From Sphingomonas mali NBRC 15500 (GTDB lineage Bacteria; Pseudomonadota; Alphaproteobacteria; Sphingomonadales; Sphingomonadaceae): 64,000 bases of DNA. Position numbers and translations under genes: made by a program. The stretch is taken from contig NZ_BCYX01000002.1 in NCBI RefSeq assembly GCF_001598415.1, forward strand, positions 62,001 to 126,000, written 5' to 3'. Below the pieces are notes generated by a model that was not told where the DNA came from, made no database searches, and was given only the letters and a program-made list of their open reading frames with translations. Positions 16,793 through 25,464 of the stretch are shown here, in pieces. Within the stretch, counting starts at the first letter, position 1. Each line of letters opens with the position of its first letter.

Positions 16793-18253
16793 ATGACCAG
16801 CCTTGCATCGTCGCCCGCGGGAATCGAGAGCGCCGCCGCCCGGGCGGCGCGCTTCAGCCCGGCGGCGCGCACACTCGCCTTCGCCACCGTCAGCGTCGCG
16901 TTCTTCATGGACGTGCTCGACGGAACGATCGTGAACGTCGCCATTCCCGCGATCCGGGGCAGCCTCGGCGCTGGCGACATTGCCGTGCAGTGGATGGTTG
17001 CGGGCTATTCGACCGCCTTCGCGATCCTGTTAATCGGCGGCGGTCGTCTCGGCGATTTGCTGGGCTATCGACGCATGTTCGTTGGCGGCATGGCCGCCTT
17101 CACGCTCGCCTCCGCTCTTTGCGGGTTCGCGCAGACGCCGACACAGCTCGTGCTGGCACGGTTGTTCCAGGGCGCGACCGCGGCGTGCATGGGACCGCAG
17201 GTACTTGCGATCATCCAGCTGCTGTATCCGCCCGCCGAACGCGTCCGGATGCTGTCCTTCTTCGGCCTGCTCGGCGGCCTTGCCGCCGTCCTGGGTCCCG
17301 TCATCGGCGGTGCGTTGATCGAGGCGGACATCGCAGGACTTGGATGGCGAACGATTTTCCTGATCAATCTGCCGGTCGGCTTTGCCGGCATCGTCGCCGG
17401 CACCTGGCTATTGCCGGGCGGCCGCTCCGCGCATCCGTTGCGATTCGACCTAGCAGGCAACGCGCTCGTTGTGCTCTTGCTGTTTGCGTTGGTCTTCCCG
17501 TTGGTGGAGGGGCGCCAACTAGGCTGGCCGTGGTGGTGCTGGGCGCTGTTGTTGGCGACGGTGCCAATCGCGGCATGGCTGCTTGCCCATTTGCGCCAGC
17601 GCATGGCCCGGGTCGGGTCGGCGCTGGTCGACCCCGCGATTTTTCGCGAACGGAGTTTCGGCAATGGACTGCTGACGTCGGTGATATTCGCATCGGCGAG
17701 CAGCGGGTTTCTGCTGGTGCTCACCATGCTCTTGCAGGTCGGTCTCGGTCTGGACCCGCTGGCGGCGGGACTTGCCCATATGCCGCTGGCGATCGGCGTC
17801 GGCACCGGTGTCAGTCTGCTCGGACGGCGGATCGTATCGCGGCTGGGTCGATCGGTGATCGCCGTGGGCGCGGGCGGCATGATCCTGGGAGTGATTGGGT
17901 TAGCGGCCACCGTGTTGCTGGGCTGCCCGATTGCGGCCACCGAAGCCTGCCTGTTCGTCGCAGGTCTGGGGATGGGCACCATCTCGGGGCCACTGTCTCC
18001 GATCGCGCTCTCGCGCATCGACAAGCATCATGCCGGCGCCGCCAGCGGCACGCTCAAAACCGTCCAGCAGCTCGGTGCCGCGCTCGGCGCCGCCAGCGTG
18101 GGCACGCTGTTCTTCGTAATCGCGGGCGGAGCGGTGCAGGCCGGTCCCACGCGCCACGGCTTCGTGGCTGCGGCGGGAGCGGTCGCCGTTCTCCTGCTGC
18201 TCGTGGCCGCGCTCAGCCAACGCTTTCCGCGCAAGCTCTTCGACCAAACCTGA
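16793..18253 (+). CDS. MFS transporter, DHA2 (EmrB/QacA) type, 14 TM
   Basis: A 486-residue membrane protein with about 14 hydrophobic segments. The first helix holds FMDVLDGTIVNVAIPAI, the DHA2 signature of motif D1, and the loop GGGRLGDLLGYRRMFVGG is MFS motif A. Family members are drug/proton antiporters or exporters of toxic compounds. Placed in the C-deglycosylase operon it may export the aglycone or a toxic intermediate, or import a substrate; the family points to export. No strong ribosome site precedes the ATG at 16793. Confidence 0.92.
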   Translation: MTSLASSPAGIESAAARAARFSPAARTLAFATVSVAFFMDVLDGTIVNVAIPAIRGSLGAGDIAVQWMVAGYSTAFAILLIGGGRLGDLLGYRRMFVGGMAAFTLASALCGFAQTPTQLVLARLFQGATAACMGPQVLAIIQLLYPPAERVRMLSFFGLLGGLAAVLGPVIGGALIEADIAGLGWRTIFLINLPVGFAGIVAGTWLLPGGRSAHPLRFDLAGNALVVLLLFALVFPLVEGRQLGWPWWCWALLLATVPIAAWLLAHLRQRMARVGSALVDPAIFRERSFGNGLLTSVIFASASSGFLLVLTMLLQVGLGLDPLAAGLAHMPLAIGVGTGVSLLGRRIVSRLGRSVIAVGAGGMILGVIGLAATVLLGCPIAATEACLFVAGLGMGTISGPLSPIALSRIDKHHAGAASGTLKTVQQLGAALGAASVGTLFFVIAGGAVQAGPTRHGFVAAAGAVAVLLLLVAALSQRFPRKLFDQT

Positions 18254-18269
18254 CCCGACTGGACCAGCC

Positions 18270-19238
18270 ATGCGATTTGCCACACTCGACAACGCCACAA
18301 GAGACGGGTGCCTGGTGGTGCTCTCCCGGGATCTTTTGCGATGCAGCCCGGTCGCCGGCGTGTCGACGCTTCAGCAATTACTGGACGACTGGGACGCGAA
18401 TCTACCGGCCTGCGTTGCCGCCGCAACGGTGCTGGAGGATGGGTCGGGAGATGCTTTCGACTGGCGCAGCACACTCGCTCCGCTGCCCCGCGCATGGCAA
18501 TGGCTCGACGGCTCCGCTTATCCTTCGCATGGCAAGCTGATGGATCAGGTGCTGGGCGTAGCACCTGAATCCACCGGCCGCCCGCTGATGTATCAGGGCC
18601 TTTCGAACCAGTTCCTGGCGCCCCACGCGGACGTTCCGCTACCCGACGAAGCGCACGGCATCGACTTCGAGGGCGAGTTCGGTGTGATCGTCGGCGACGT
18701 ACCGATGGGCGCCGACGCGCCGACCGCCGCCGCTGCGATCCGCCTGCTCGTCCAGATCAACGACTGGTCGCTGCGGGCGCTGGCGGGTCCCGAGATGAAG
18801 ACCGGCTTCGGCTGGGTCCAGGCGAAGCCCGCCTGCTCGATGGCCCCCATTGCCGCCACGCCCGACGAACTGGGCGAAGAGTGGCGCGACGGTCGGATCC
18901 ATCTTCTGCTGTCAACCGATCGCGGCGGCGAACGCTTCGGTCGCGTCTCGGGCGGCCCGATGGCCTGGAACTTCATCGATCTTATCGTTCATGCTGCCCG
19001 CACCCGGCAGCTGTGCGCCGGAACTGTCATCGGCTCGGGCACTGTGTCGAACGAGAACTTCCGTGAGGTGGGATCGTCCTGCATCGCCGAACGGCGCGGC
19101 ATCGAAATCGTCGACCGCGGGGTGGCCGAGACCCCCTTTCTTCGGTTCGGCGAGCGCGTTCGGATGGAGGCGCTCGACAATCAGGGCAGATCGGTATTCG
19201 GGGCAATCGATCAGCAGGTTGTAGCCGCCGCCGGGTAA
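18270..19238 (+). CDS. Fumarylacetoacetate hydrolase family protein
   Basis: A 322-residue FAH-superfamily protein. The metal site is visible as GIDFEGEFGVIVGDVP (the Glu-x-Glu pair) with the following NDWSLR and the strictly typical FGWVQAKPACSMAP; the C-terminal GTVIGSGTVSNEN is the family's GT-x-x-G-S-G element. Members hydrolyse acyl-pyruvates or hydrate 2-hydroxydienoates. With the aldolase and acetaldehyde dehydrogenase at 23-25 kb it could provide the 2-hydroxypenta-2,4-dienoate hydratase step, or hydrolyse a fumarylpyruvate-type ring-fission product. It follows the MFS gene at 16 bases and ends the operon. Confidence 0.9.
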   Translation: MRFATLDNATRDGCLVVLSRDLLRCSPVAGVSTLQQLLDDWDANLPACVAAATVLEDGSGDAFDWRSTLAPLPRAWQWLDGSAYPSHGKLMDQVLGVAPESTGRPLMYQGLSNQFLAPHADVPLPDEAHGIDFEGEFGVIVGDVPMGADAPTAAAAIRLLVQINDWSLRALAGPEMKTGFGWVQAKPACSMAPIAATPDELGEEWRDGRIHLLLSTDRGGERFGRVSGGPMAWNFIDLIVHAARTRQLCAGTVIGSGTVSNENFREVGSSCIAERRGIEIVDRGVAETPFLRFGERVRMEALDNQGRSVFGAIDQQVVAAAG

Positions 19239-19337
19239 TCCCGGGCGATGCATTCGCCGGAGGGAACAGGCAAATCATGGCATTTGCGCCGGCAGCCGCG
19301 GCCCCACCGCGCGTTCCGGATATGCGCCCGCAGCATG

Positions 19338-20546
19338 TCAGGACGCGGTGGCGGCAAGTCGGGATCGGCGCGCCAAGCTTGCCGCCGCGACCAGTCCGGA
19401 CACTAGGCCGATGAGCCCCATCAGCAGGAACGCACCCTGCATCGATCCGGTGATGAGATCGAAGCGGTGGACGAGCCAGGGACTGACAAACTGACCCAAG
19501 AAGAAGCACGCCGTCCACACGCCCATGCCGCGACCGCGATGCTGGACCGGCAAGCGGGTCTGCGTCCAGGCGATCAGCGACGGGACCGTCATCCCGGTGC
19601 CAATCTGCTGCAGCACCACCGCCGCGATCATCCAGCGATAGTCGGGAGCGAGGCCGATCCCGACCAGGCCCAGCCCGAGGATAAGAAAGAAGGCGGCTAG
19701 CTGCACAGCATTGGCCGCTCCGCCCAGCAATCGGAAAAACAGCGATCCGAGCATCACGAACAGGCTGGGGATAGCGATAAGCGCGCTCAGACGAGCGGGG
19801 TTCGTGACGCCAACCTCGCGAAAAGCGAGCCCGCCATTGATGGAGAACACGTAATACATAGTCGCGGTTAGAAGCGTGACGCCGCCGGTCAGCAGTATCC
19901 ATGCCCATGGAAAGCCAGTTGCGACCGGTGTCCCTACCGAACCTTCCGGCTCTTTCGTGGCGACGGCGGGCTCGAACAGGAAGAAGTACATTGCCAGCGC
20001 GATCGGAAACGCGACCGCATAGACGAGAAAGACGCCATTCCATCGCACCGCCGTCACTGGGCCGGCGAGGAGAATCACGCCGGTGGCAAGAAATGGGCCG
20101 ACAACGCCCTGGATGAACAACCAGTCACGCCGGCCGGAATCGTCCCAGTAATCGCCTAGGAGGGTGTTGACGATCGTCAGGATCGCCGCTTCGCTGAGTC
20201 CGAGCACGAACCGCGACGCAAAAAGGAAGTCGAGGCTCTCGACGAAATAGGGCAGCGTCCCGACGATCCCGTACAGAAACGTCGCCGCGATCAGGAGATT
20301 ACGTCGACCGAGCAGATCGACCAGCCACCCCGCAAATGGCGCCACCAGCGCGATCGTCAATCCTGGTGCCGCGACCATCATCGGCACCTTCCAATGCGCC
20401 GCCGGGTCGGAGCCGAAATGGTCGATGATCGATGGCACCGCAGGGAGCATCGTTACAATCGCAAAGATCGGCAGGAAGGCGGACACGACAATCGTGATAC
20501 CTTGGGGTATCAATGTCAGCCGGCGCATCGTGGCCAAGGCGCGCAT
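19338..20546 (-). CDS. MFS transporter
   Basis: A 402-residue, roughly 12-helix major facilitator. Motif A is GWLVDLLGRRNLLI and the second half repeats with TQTRLPVQHRGRGMGVWTA. The start at 20546 (MRALATMRRL) was chosen because GAGAGGGAGA lies just before it; the longer frame reaches into the operator region. It is divergent from the GMC oxidoreductase gene, with two copies of the AGAAY-N4-RTTCT palindrome between them, so it probably imports a substrate of the island. The C-terminus overlaps no other gene; the gap to the FAH gene (convergent) is 99 bases. Confidence 0.92.
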   Translation of the reverse strand: MRALATMRRLTLIPQGITIVVSAFLPIFAIVTMLPAVPSIIDHFGSDPAAHWKVPMMVAAPGLTIALVAPFAGWLVDLLGRRNLLIAATFLYGIVGTLPYFVESLDFLFASRFVLGLSEAAILTIVNTLLGDYWDDSGRRDWLFIQGVVGPFLATGVILLAGPVTAVRWNGVFLVYAVAFPIALAMYFFLFEPAVATKEPEGSVGTPVATGFPWAWILLTGGVTLLTATMYYVFSINGGLAFREVGVTNPARLSALIAIPSLFVMLGSLFFRLLGGAANAVQLAAFFLILGLGLVGIGLAPDYRWMIAAVVLQQIGTGMTVPSLIAWTQTRLPVQHRGRGMGVWTACFFLGQFVSPWLVHRFDLITGSMQGAFLLMGLIGLVSGLVAAASLARRSRLAATAS

Positions 20547-20586
20547 CCCATCTCCCTCTCGCCGACGCATCTGGCCGACTGATAAC

Positions 20587-20600
20587 AGAATCGTTGTTCT
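20587..20600. promoter_or_regulatory. Palindromic operator AGAAY-N4-RTTCT, site 4
   Basis: AGAAT-CGTT-GTTCT, 41 bases before the ATG of the minus-strand MFS gene. Together with site 5 it frames the divergent promoter region. Confidence 0.6.
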
Positions 20601-20696
20601 CATTGTGAGTTGAGGCAATAAGCCCCATTCTGTCAAGTGCGTTAGGGGAAAAGGCCGTCTGTCGAATTATGCAGAGCCGATGGGGCTTGGCTGATA

Positions 20697-20710
20697 AGAA
20701 TATCCGTTCT
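20697..20710. promoter_or_regulatory. Palindromic operator AGAAY-N4-RTTCT, site 5
   Basis: AGAAT-ATCC-GTTCT, 37 bases before the TTG start of the plus-strand GMC oxidoreductase gene. Confidence 0.6.
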
Positions 20711-20746
20711 ATTGTTGGGCCAACGATAATGTGAGGAGAGCATGGG

Positions 20747-22378
20747 TTGGCAAGCGAGGTCTTCGATTATGTGATTGTCGGCGCGGGCTCGGCAGGCTGC
20801 GTGCTCGCCAACCGCCTGAGCGAGAATCCGCAAAACCGCGTCCTGTTGATCGAAGCCGGCGGCCCGACAAACCAATGGTTCATCAAAATGTCCGCCGGTT
20901 TCATGGCGGTAGGACAAAAGCCGGAGTTCTTTTATCAATTTCCGGTCGATCCGCTGCTTGGCCGGGAACCGGAAACCCACAAATATGGTCGCGGCCTGGG
21001 CGGCTCATCCGCGGTCAACGGCATGTGGTATCTCAGGGGCATGCCGAAGGATTATGACGGCTGGAGCGAGTTAGGGCTTCGCGACTGGAGCTGGGCCGAG
21101 ATCGAGCGCAACTACCGCTGGCTCGAGAGCTATCACGACAAGGGAGCCGACCCGTCACGCGGGCGCGATGGCCCATTGCAGGTGACTCAATCCGATCTGA
21201 AGGATGCGATTCTTGAACCGATCGCAGATGCATTCAAGAATATGGGGCTACGCTGGCTGAAGGATATCAACACGCCGGGCACGCAGGGAGTCGGGCGCAC
21301 GCAGTTCACGGTGGACAGGCGCGGCGAACGGTCGTCGAGCTGGACAGCTTTCGTCGCCCCAATCAGGTCTCGAGCGAACCTGACCGTGGTGTCCCACGCC
21401 GTGGTAGACCGGATTCAGGTCGATGACGCTCGCGCCACGGGCGTCACAGGCCGCCTCGGCGATGGCACATCGTTTGAGTATCGTGCCAGCAGGGAGGTCA
21501 TCATCTCGGCTGGTGTATACAACTCGCCCGCACTGCTGCAGCGGTCGGGTATCGGTCCGGCTGAACTGCTCTCGGAGCACGGAATCCCGGTCAGGCTGGA
21601 CCTGCCGTCGGTCGGGCTGAACTTGTGCGATCATAACACGATCTCGATCAGTTTCGACCTCAACAACCACACCGGCGACAATCGCGAGTTCGCGGGCTGG
21701 CGTCTCTATCGCCATGCCCTGCAGTATTTCCTGTTCAGGACCGGTCGCATGACCAGGGTGGGGATGCCGCTGACGGCGCTCTACTCGACCGCCGGTCAGA
21801 CCGACTGGCCGGATATCCAGATCGCGGCGGCACCGTTCGCAATGAAGTCGTCGAAACAGATGAAGGCGGACCCCGGCCGCGGGCCGCTCACCGAAACGCC
21901 TGGCATCACTTTCCTGGCCTTTGACTTGCGTCCTCTCTCCCGCGGCTCGGTACGAATCGTCTCCACCGACCCGACGCAAAGCCCGTCGGTTAATCCAAAC
22001 TGGTGGTCTGATGGCCGCGATCGATCGAAGGCGGTCGAGATCCTGCGGATGCTGAGGCGCCTCGCCGCCTCGCCTTCGCTGACCGACTATGTTGGCGAAG
22101 AACGGACGCCGGGCCAGGCGGTCCAGACAGACGAGGACCTCATCGAGGAACTCAAATGGATGATCAGCCCCGGCCTTCATGGGACCGGCACCTGCTCGAT
22201 GGGCCTATCTCCGTCGACTTCGGTGGTCGACGGGCGGTGCCGGGTTCACGGGATCGAGGCGTTACGAGTGGTCGATGCGTCGATCATGCCGACCCCGGTG
22301 TCCGGCAATACCAACGGTCCGACGATGGCTGTGGCGGCTCGGGCGGCGGAACTCATCCTCGCGGACCGGGCCGATTGA
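20747..22378 (+). CDS. GMC family FAD-dependent oxidoreductase
   Basis: A 543-residue glucose-methanol-choline oxidoreductase. It has the dinucleotide-binding start FDYVIVGAGSAGCVLANRLSE, the GMC signature around GRGLGGSSAVNGMWYLRG, and the C-terminal catalytic region LHGTGTCSMG ... VVDASIMPTPVSGNTNGPTM with the His and Asn pair. Members oxidise alcohols; here a primary alcohol of a phenolic or glycoside is possible. The start is TTG at 20747, as GAGGAGAG (20733-20740) fits it and the nearby ATG at 20742 runs into a stop after ten codons. It is not of the pyranose-oxidase type used by CarA for C-glycoside C3 oxidation, as far as motifs show. Confidence 0.92.
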   Translation: MASEVFDYVIVGAGSAGCVLANRLSENPQNRVLLIEAGGPTNQWFIKMSAGFMAVGQKPEFFYQFPVDPLLGREPETHKYGRGLGGSSAVNGMWYLRGMPKDYDGWSELGLRDWSWAEIERNYRWLESYHDKGADPSRGRDGPLQVTQSDLKDAILEPIADAFKNMGLRWLKDINTPGTQGVGRTQFTVDRRGERSSSWTAFVAPIRSRANLTVVSHAVVDRIQVDDARATGVTGRLGDGTSFEYRASREVIISAGVYNSPALLQRSGIGPAELLSEHGIPVRLDLPSVGLNLCDHNTISISFDLNNHTGDNREFAGWRLYRHALQYFLFRTGRMTRVGMPLTALYSTAGQTDWPDIQIAAAPFAMKSSKQMKADPGRGPLTETPGITFLAFDLRPLSRGSVRIVSTDPTQSPSVNPNWWSDGRDRSKAVEILRMLRRLAASPSLTDYVGEERTPGQAVQTDEDLIEELKWMISPGLHGTGTCSMGLSPSTSVVDGRCRVHGIEALRVVDASIMPTPVSGNTNGPTMAVAARAAELILADRAD

Positions 22379-22424
22379 CCTTCTCCACGGTCCTGTCGAT
22401 GCGACTGACGACCGATCGCTAACA

Positions 22425-22440
22425 GGTCGGAAAGCCGACC
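22425..22440. terminator. Hairpin between convergent genes
   Basis: GGTCGG-AAAG-CCGACC, a perfect 6-bp stem with a 4-base loop, placed between the convergent GMC oxidoreductase (ends 22378) and IclR gene (ends 22463). No T tract. Confidence 0.4.
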
Positions 22441-22462
22441 GAGGATTTGGTCCGGAAACTGA

Positions 22463-23215
22463 TCATGGTCGGTCACCGTCTGCGCCGGTGCCGAATATGC
22501 GCCGTTCCAGCGCCAGCCGTAAGCCGGTCAGCTTCTCCACCATTGGCGGAATTGCGGGTTGCTTACCCGAATGGAGCACCGACATCGACAGAGCAGCGCG
22601 GGCTGAATTTGCTTGGTCGCGGACCGGAACGGCGCAGCAGAGGAGCCCCTCCTGTACCTCGCCGTCATCGATCGCAAACCCCTGGCGGGCAACCTGCGCA
22701 AGCTCGTCGCGCAGCTGTTCGCACGTTATGATCGTTCGGTGCGTAAGCGCAATGAAAGGGCCGCCGGCAAGATAGTCGTCCAAGTTCCCGGCACCGAGAT
22801 GAGCTAAAAGGACCTTCCCGATCGCGGAGCAATAGCCTTCCAGCTTCATGCCTTCGAGCGTGAATATCGCCGGCCCGGAAGACGCCTTGGCGAGATAGCT
22901 CACCATCTCGCCGTCCCATCGACCGAGGTGGACAGTCGTGCGGTTGGCTCTGGCAAAACGCCGCAGCAACGGCAGTGCGGCGGCCCGCAGGACCTGATCC
23001 GATCGATCCGACCCTGCGAGTTCGCCAAGTTCGAGACCCATCGTGCGTCGCCCCTGCCCCGACTGCACGAGCAAGCCCTGACGCTCGAAGGCCGCGATCC
23101 AGCGCTGTGCCGTCGACAGCGGAACGTTCTGTTCCTTCGCGATAACCGCAATCGAGCTGCTCCCGCCGTCTCTGACGACGGCCTTGAACAGTTTTAGTGC
23201 CCGCTCAACGCTCAT
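22463..23215 (-). CDS. IclR family transcriptional regulator
   Basis: A 250-residue regulator. The N-terminal winged helix is SVERALKLFKAVVRDGGSSS followed by AKEQNVPLSTAQRWIAAFERQG; the C-terminal IclR effector domain shows YCSAIGKVLLAHL and FAIDDGEVQEGLLCCAVPV. The start at 23215 is the natural one for the family; the same frame continues upstream only as antisense of the dehydrogenase gene. It is divergent from the acetaldehyde dehydrogenase/aldolase pair and probably regulates them. A palindrome TACCTC-N7-GAGGTA lies in the shared promoter. Confidence 0.92.
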   Translation of the reverse strand: MSVERALKLFKAVVRDGGSSSIAVIAKEQNVPLSTAQRWIAAFERQGLLVQSGQGRRTMGLELGELAGSDRSDQVLRAAALPLLRRFARANRTTVHLGRWDGEMVSYLAKASSGPAIFTLEGMKLEGYCSAIGKVLLAHLGAGNLDDYLAGGPFIALTHRTIITCEQLRDELAQVARQGFAIDDGEVQEGLLCCAVPVRDQANSARAALSMSVLHSGKQPAIPPMVEKLTGLRLALERRIFGTGADGDRP

Positions 23216-23227
23216 ATCTGAGCCGAC

Positions 23228-23246
23228 TACCTCACCTGGCGAGGTA
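23228..23246. promoter_or_regulatory. Palindrome in the IclR / aldehyde dehydrogenase divergent promoter
   Basis: TACCTC (23228-23233) and GAGGTA (23241-23246) with a 7-base spacer, 13 bases before the IclR start and 66 before the dehydrogenase start. A candidate autoregulatory IclR operator. Confidence 0.4.
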
Positions 23247-23311
23247 ATTGAAGGCTCTTCGGCTTTCGCTCCACAGCCTCCGGACATATCGCGCGTCTCA
23301 GGAGGCTTTTC

Positions 23312-24253
23312 ATGACCAAGACGATCAAGGCCGCGATCATCGGCTCGGGAAACATCGGTACCGATCTGATGATCAAGATGATGCGGGCGTCCAGTGCGCT
23401 GGAAATGGGCGCCTTTGTCGGTATCGATCCCGACTCCGATGGCCTCAAACGCGCGGAACGCATGGGCGTCGCGACCACGGCCGAGGGTATCGACGGTTTG
23501 CTGGCGCTCCCGGTCTGGTCCGAGATCGGCATCGTGTTCGATGCGACCTCGGCGGGAGCGCATCGCCGGCATAGCGATCTGGTCACGCAAGCGGGCAAGG
23601 TGATGATCGACCTCACGCCTGCGGCGATCGGCCCCTACGTCATTCCAGTCGTGAACGGCGACGCCCATCTCGAGGCCGCCAACGTCAACATGGTCACCTG
23701 CGGTGGCCAGGCGACGATCCCGATCATTGCGGCGGTGTCCTCGGTCGCGACGGTGCATTATGGCGAAATCGTCGCGTCGATCGCATCGAAGAGCGCCGGC
23801 CCGGGAACGCGCGCCAATATCGATGAATTCACCGAAACCACCGCGCGGGCGATCGAACAGGTCGGCGGCGCAGCCAAGGGCAAGGCGATCATCATCCTCA
23901 ACCCGGCCGAACCGCCGATGCTGATGCGCGATACGGTATTCACCTTGTCGTCTGGCGCCGACGAAGCGACGATCGAGGCCGCGATCGAAGCGATGGTCGC
24001 AAAGGTCAACGCCTATGTCCCCGGCTACCGGCTCAAGCAGAAGGTGCAGTTCGAGCGCTTCGGATCGAACAATCCCGTGACCATCCCCGGCCTCGGCAGG
24101 TTCGAGGGCCTCAGGACCAGCGTGTTCCTCGAGGTCGAGGGCGCGGCCCACTATCTGCCTGCCTATGCAGGCAATCTCGACATCATGACCTCCGCCGGGC
24201 TCAGGACCGGGCAGAAGATCGCGATGCGCATACTCGAGCGGGAGGCCGCGTGA
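23312..24253 (+). CDS. Acetaldehyde dehydrogenase, acylating
   Basis: A 313-residue enzyme of the DmpF/BphJ/MhpF family, converting acetaldehyde, NAD and CoA to acetyl-CoA. It begins with the Rossmann segment [19 protein letters not shown], has the catalytic Cys130 in [12 protein letters not shown], and the family segments [15 protein letters not shown] and [20 protein letters not shown]. The ribosome site AGGAGG is strong. Its stop overlaps the aldolase start, in line with the channelling complex these two enzymes form. This gives the end of a meta-cleavage pathway. Confidence 0.96.
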   Translation: MTKTIKAAIIGSGNIGTDLMIKMMRASSALEMGAFVGIDPDSDGLKRAERMGVATTAEGIDGLLALPVWSEIGIVFDATSAGAHRRHSDLVTQAGKVMIDLTPAAIGPYVIPVVNGDAHLEAANVNMVTCGGQATIPIIAAVSSVATVHYGEIVASIASKSAGPGTRANIDEFTETTARAIEQVGGAAKGKAIIILNPAEPPMLMRDTVFTLSSGADEATIEAAIEAMVAKVNAYVPGYRLKQKVQFERFGSNNPVTIPGLGRFEGLRTSVFLEVEGAAHYLPAYAGNLDIMTSAGLRTGQKIAMRILEREAA

Positions 24254-25284
24254 TGACATTCGACCCCACACAGACCAAGCTCTATATCCAGGACGTCACG
24301 CTGCGCGACGGCATGCATGCCATCCGTCATCAATATGGCATCGATCATGTCCGGAAAATCGCCCGCGCGCTCGACCTGGCCAAGGTCGACGCCATCGAGG
24401 TTGCGCATGGCGACGGCCTGAACGGCTCATCGTTCAACTACGGTTTCGGCGCCCACACCGACTGGGAATGGATCGAGGCCGTCGCCGAGGTGCTGCAACA
24501 CAGCGTGCTGACCACCTTGCTGATACCCGGGATCGGCACGATCGATGAGCTCAAGCACGCTTACGCGCTGGGCGTGCGCTCCGTTCGCGTGGCGACGCAC
24601 TGCACCGAAGCTGACGTGTCGAAACAGCATATCGAGGCGGCGCGCGGGCTCGGCATGGATGTTTCTGGGTTCCTGATGATGAGCCACATGTCCGAGCCGG
24701 ACGCGCTCGCGCAGCAGGCAAAGCTGATGGAGACGTACGGCGCACATTGTGTCTACGTTACCGACAGCGGCGGGGCGATGGACATGGACGCTTATCGCGC
24801 GCGATGCGAGGCCTATGACCGCGTGCTCAAGCCGGAAACGCAGCGCGGCATCCACGCGCACCACAACCTGTCCCTGGGTGTCGCCAACTCGATCGTCGGC
24901 GTCCAATCGGGCGCGATCCGCATTGACGCCAGCCTGGCCGGCATGGGCGCGGGCGCCGGCAACGCGCCGCTCGAGGTCTTCATTGCGGCAGCCGAGCGCA
25001 AAGGCTGGTTGCATGGCTGCGATTTGTACGGGCTGATGGATGCGGCCGAGGAACTGGTCCGGCCACTGCAGGACCGCCCAGTCCGTGTCGATCGTGAGAC
25101 CCTCAGCCTCGGCTATGCGGGCGTCTATTCGAGTTTCCTGCGTCATGCCGAAAAGGCGAGCCAGGACTATGGCATAGGCACGCGCCAGATCCTGGTCGAA
25201 CTTGGCCGCCGGCGCATGGTCGGCGGGCAGGAGGACATGATCGTCGATGTCGCACTGGATCTGGCAGCGGGTGGTTCGGAATAG
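24253..25284 (+). CDS. 4-hydroxy-2-oxovalerate aldolase
   Basis: A 343-residue DmpG/BphI/MhpE-type aldolase that splits 4-hydroxy-2-oxovalerate to pyruvate and acetaldehyde. It shows [15 protein letters not shown] (metal Asp and catalytic Arg), the His of the barrel in [25 protein letters not shown], the metal site [16 protein letters not shown], and [17 protein letters not shown] 24253 shares one base with the TGA of the dehydrogenase; a GTG one codon earlier is possible. Together with that gene it yields pyruvate and acetyl-CoA. The 2-hydroxydienoate hydratase is not adjacent; an FAH-family gene at 18270 might supply it. Confidence 0.96.
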   Translation: MTFDPTQTKLYIQDVTLRDGMHAIRHQYGIDHVRKIARALDLAKVDAIEVAHGDGLNGSSFNYGFGAHTDWEWIEAVAEVLQHSVLTTLLIPGIGTIDELKHAYALGVRSVRVATHCTEADVSKQHIEAARGLGMDVSGFLMMSHMSEPDALAQQAKLMETYGAHCVYVTDSGGAMDMDAYRARCEAYDRVLKPETQRGIHAHHNLSLGVANSIVGVQSGAIRIDASLAGMGAGAGNAPLEVFIAAAERKGWLHGCDLYGLMDAAEELVRPLQDRPVRVDRETLSLGYAGVYSSFLRHAEKASQDYGIGTRQILVELGRRRMVGGQEDMIVDVALDLAAGGSE

Positions 25285-25421
25285 CTTCCTTAACCGTATT
25301 TGCGTGTGCCAGCTATCCCTGACCGCTGCGTAAGAGCGACATGCCGTTGGTATGGTGACGGATCGCGCCGAGCGCGCCGCATCGGCCCCGCTTCCCGCCA
25401 GCTTGACCCTCCCGAACACGG

Positions 25422-25436
25422 TGTATACTGCATACA
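25422..25436. promoter_or_regulatory. GntR-type operator, TGTAT-N5-ATNCA, site a
   Basis: TGTATACTGCATACA, the most symmetrical copy of the motif repeated across 25-64 kb. It ends 28 bases before the ATG of the MFS transporter gene. Confidence 0.7.
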
Positions 25437-25464
25437 CAGTCAGGATCAGTACGGATCGGAACAG

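Noticed and set aside
20747..22378. GMC oxidoreductase as the C-glycoside 3-oxidase
   Set aside because: The motifs fit choline/alcohol-dehydrogenase-type GMC enzymes, not the pyranose-oxidase-like CarA; the Gfo/Idh/MocA enzyme is the better candidate.
22463..24271. A 602-codon frame that would make a giant IclR fusion protein
   Set aside because: The part above 23215 is antisense to the acetaldehyde dehydrogenase gene and Asp/Arg-rich without domains; the IclR protein starts at 23215.
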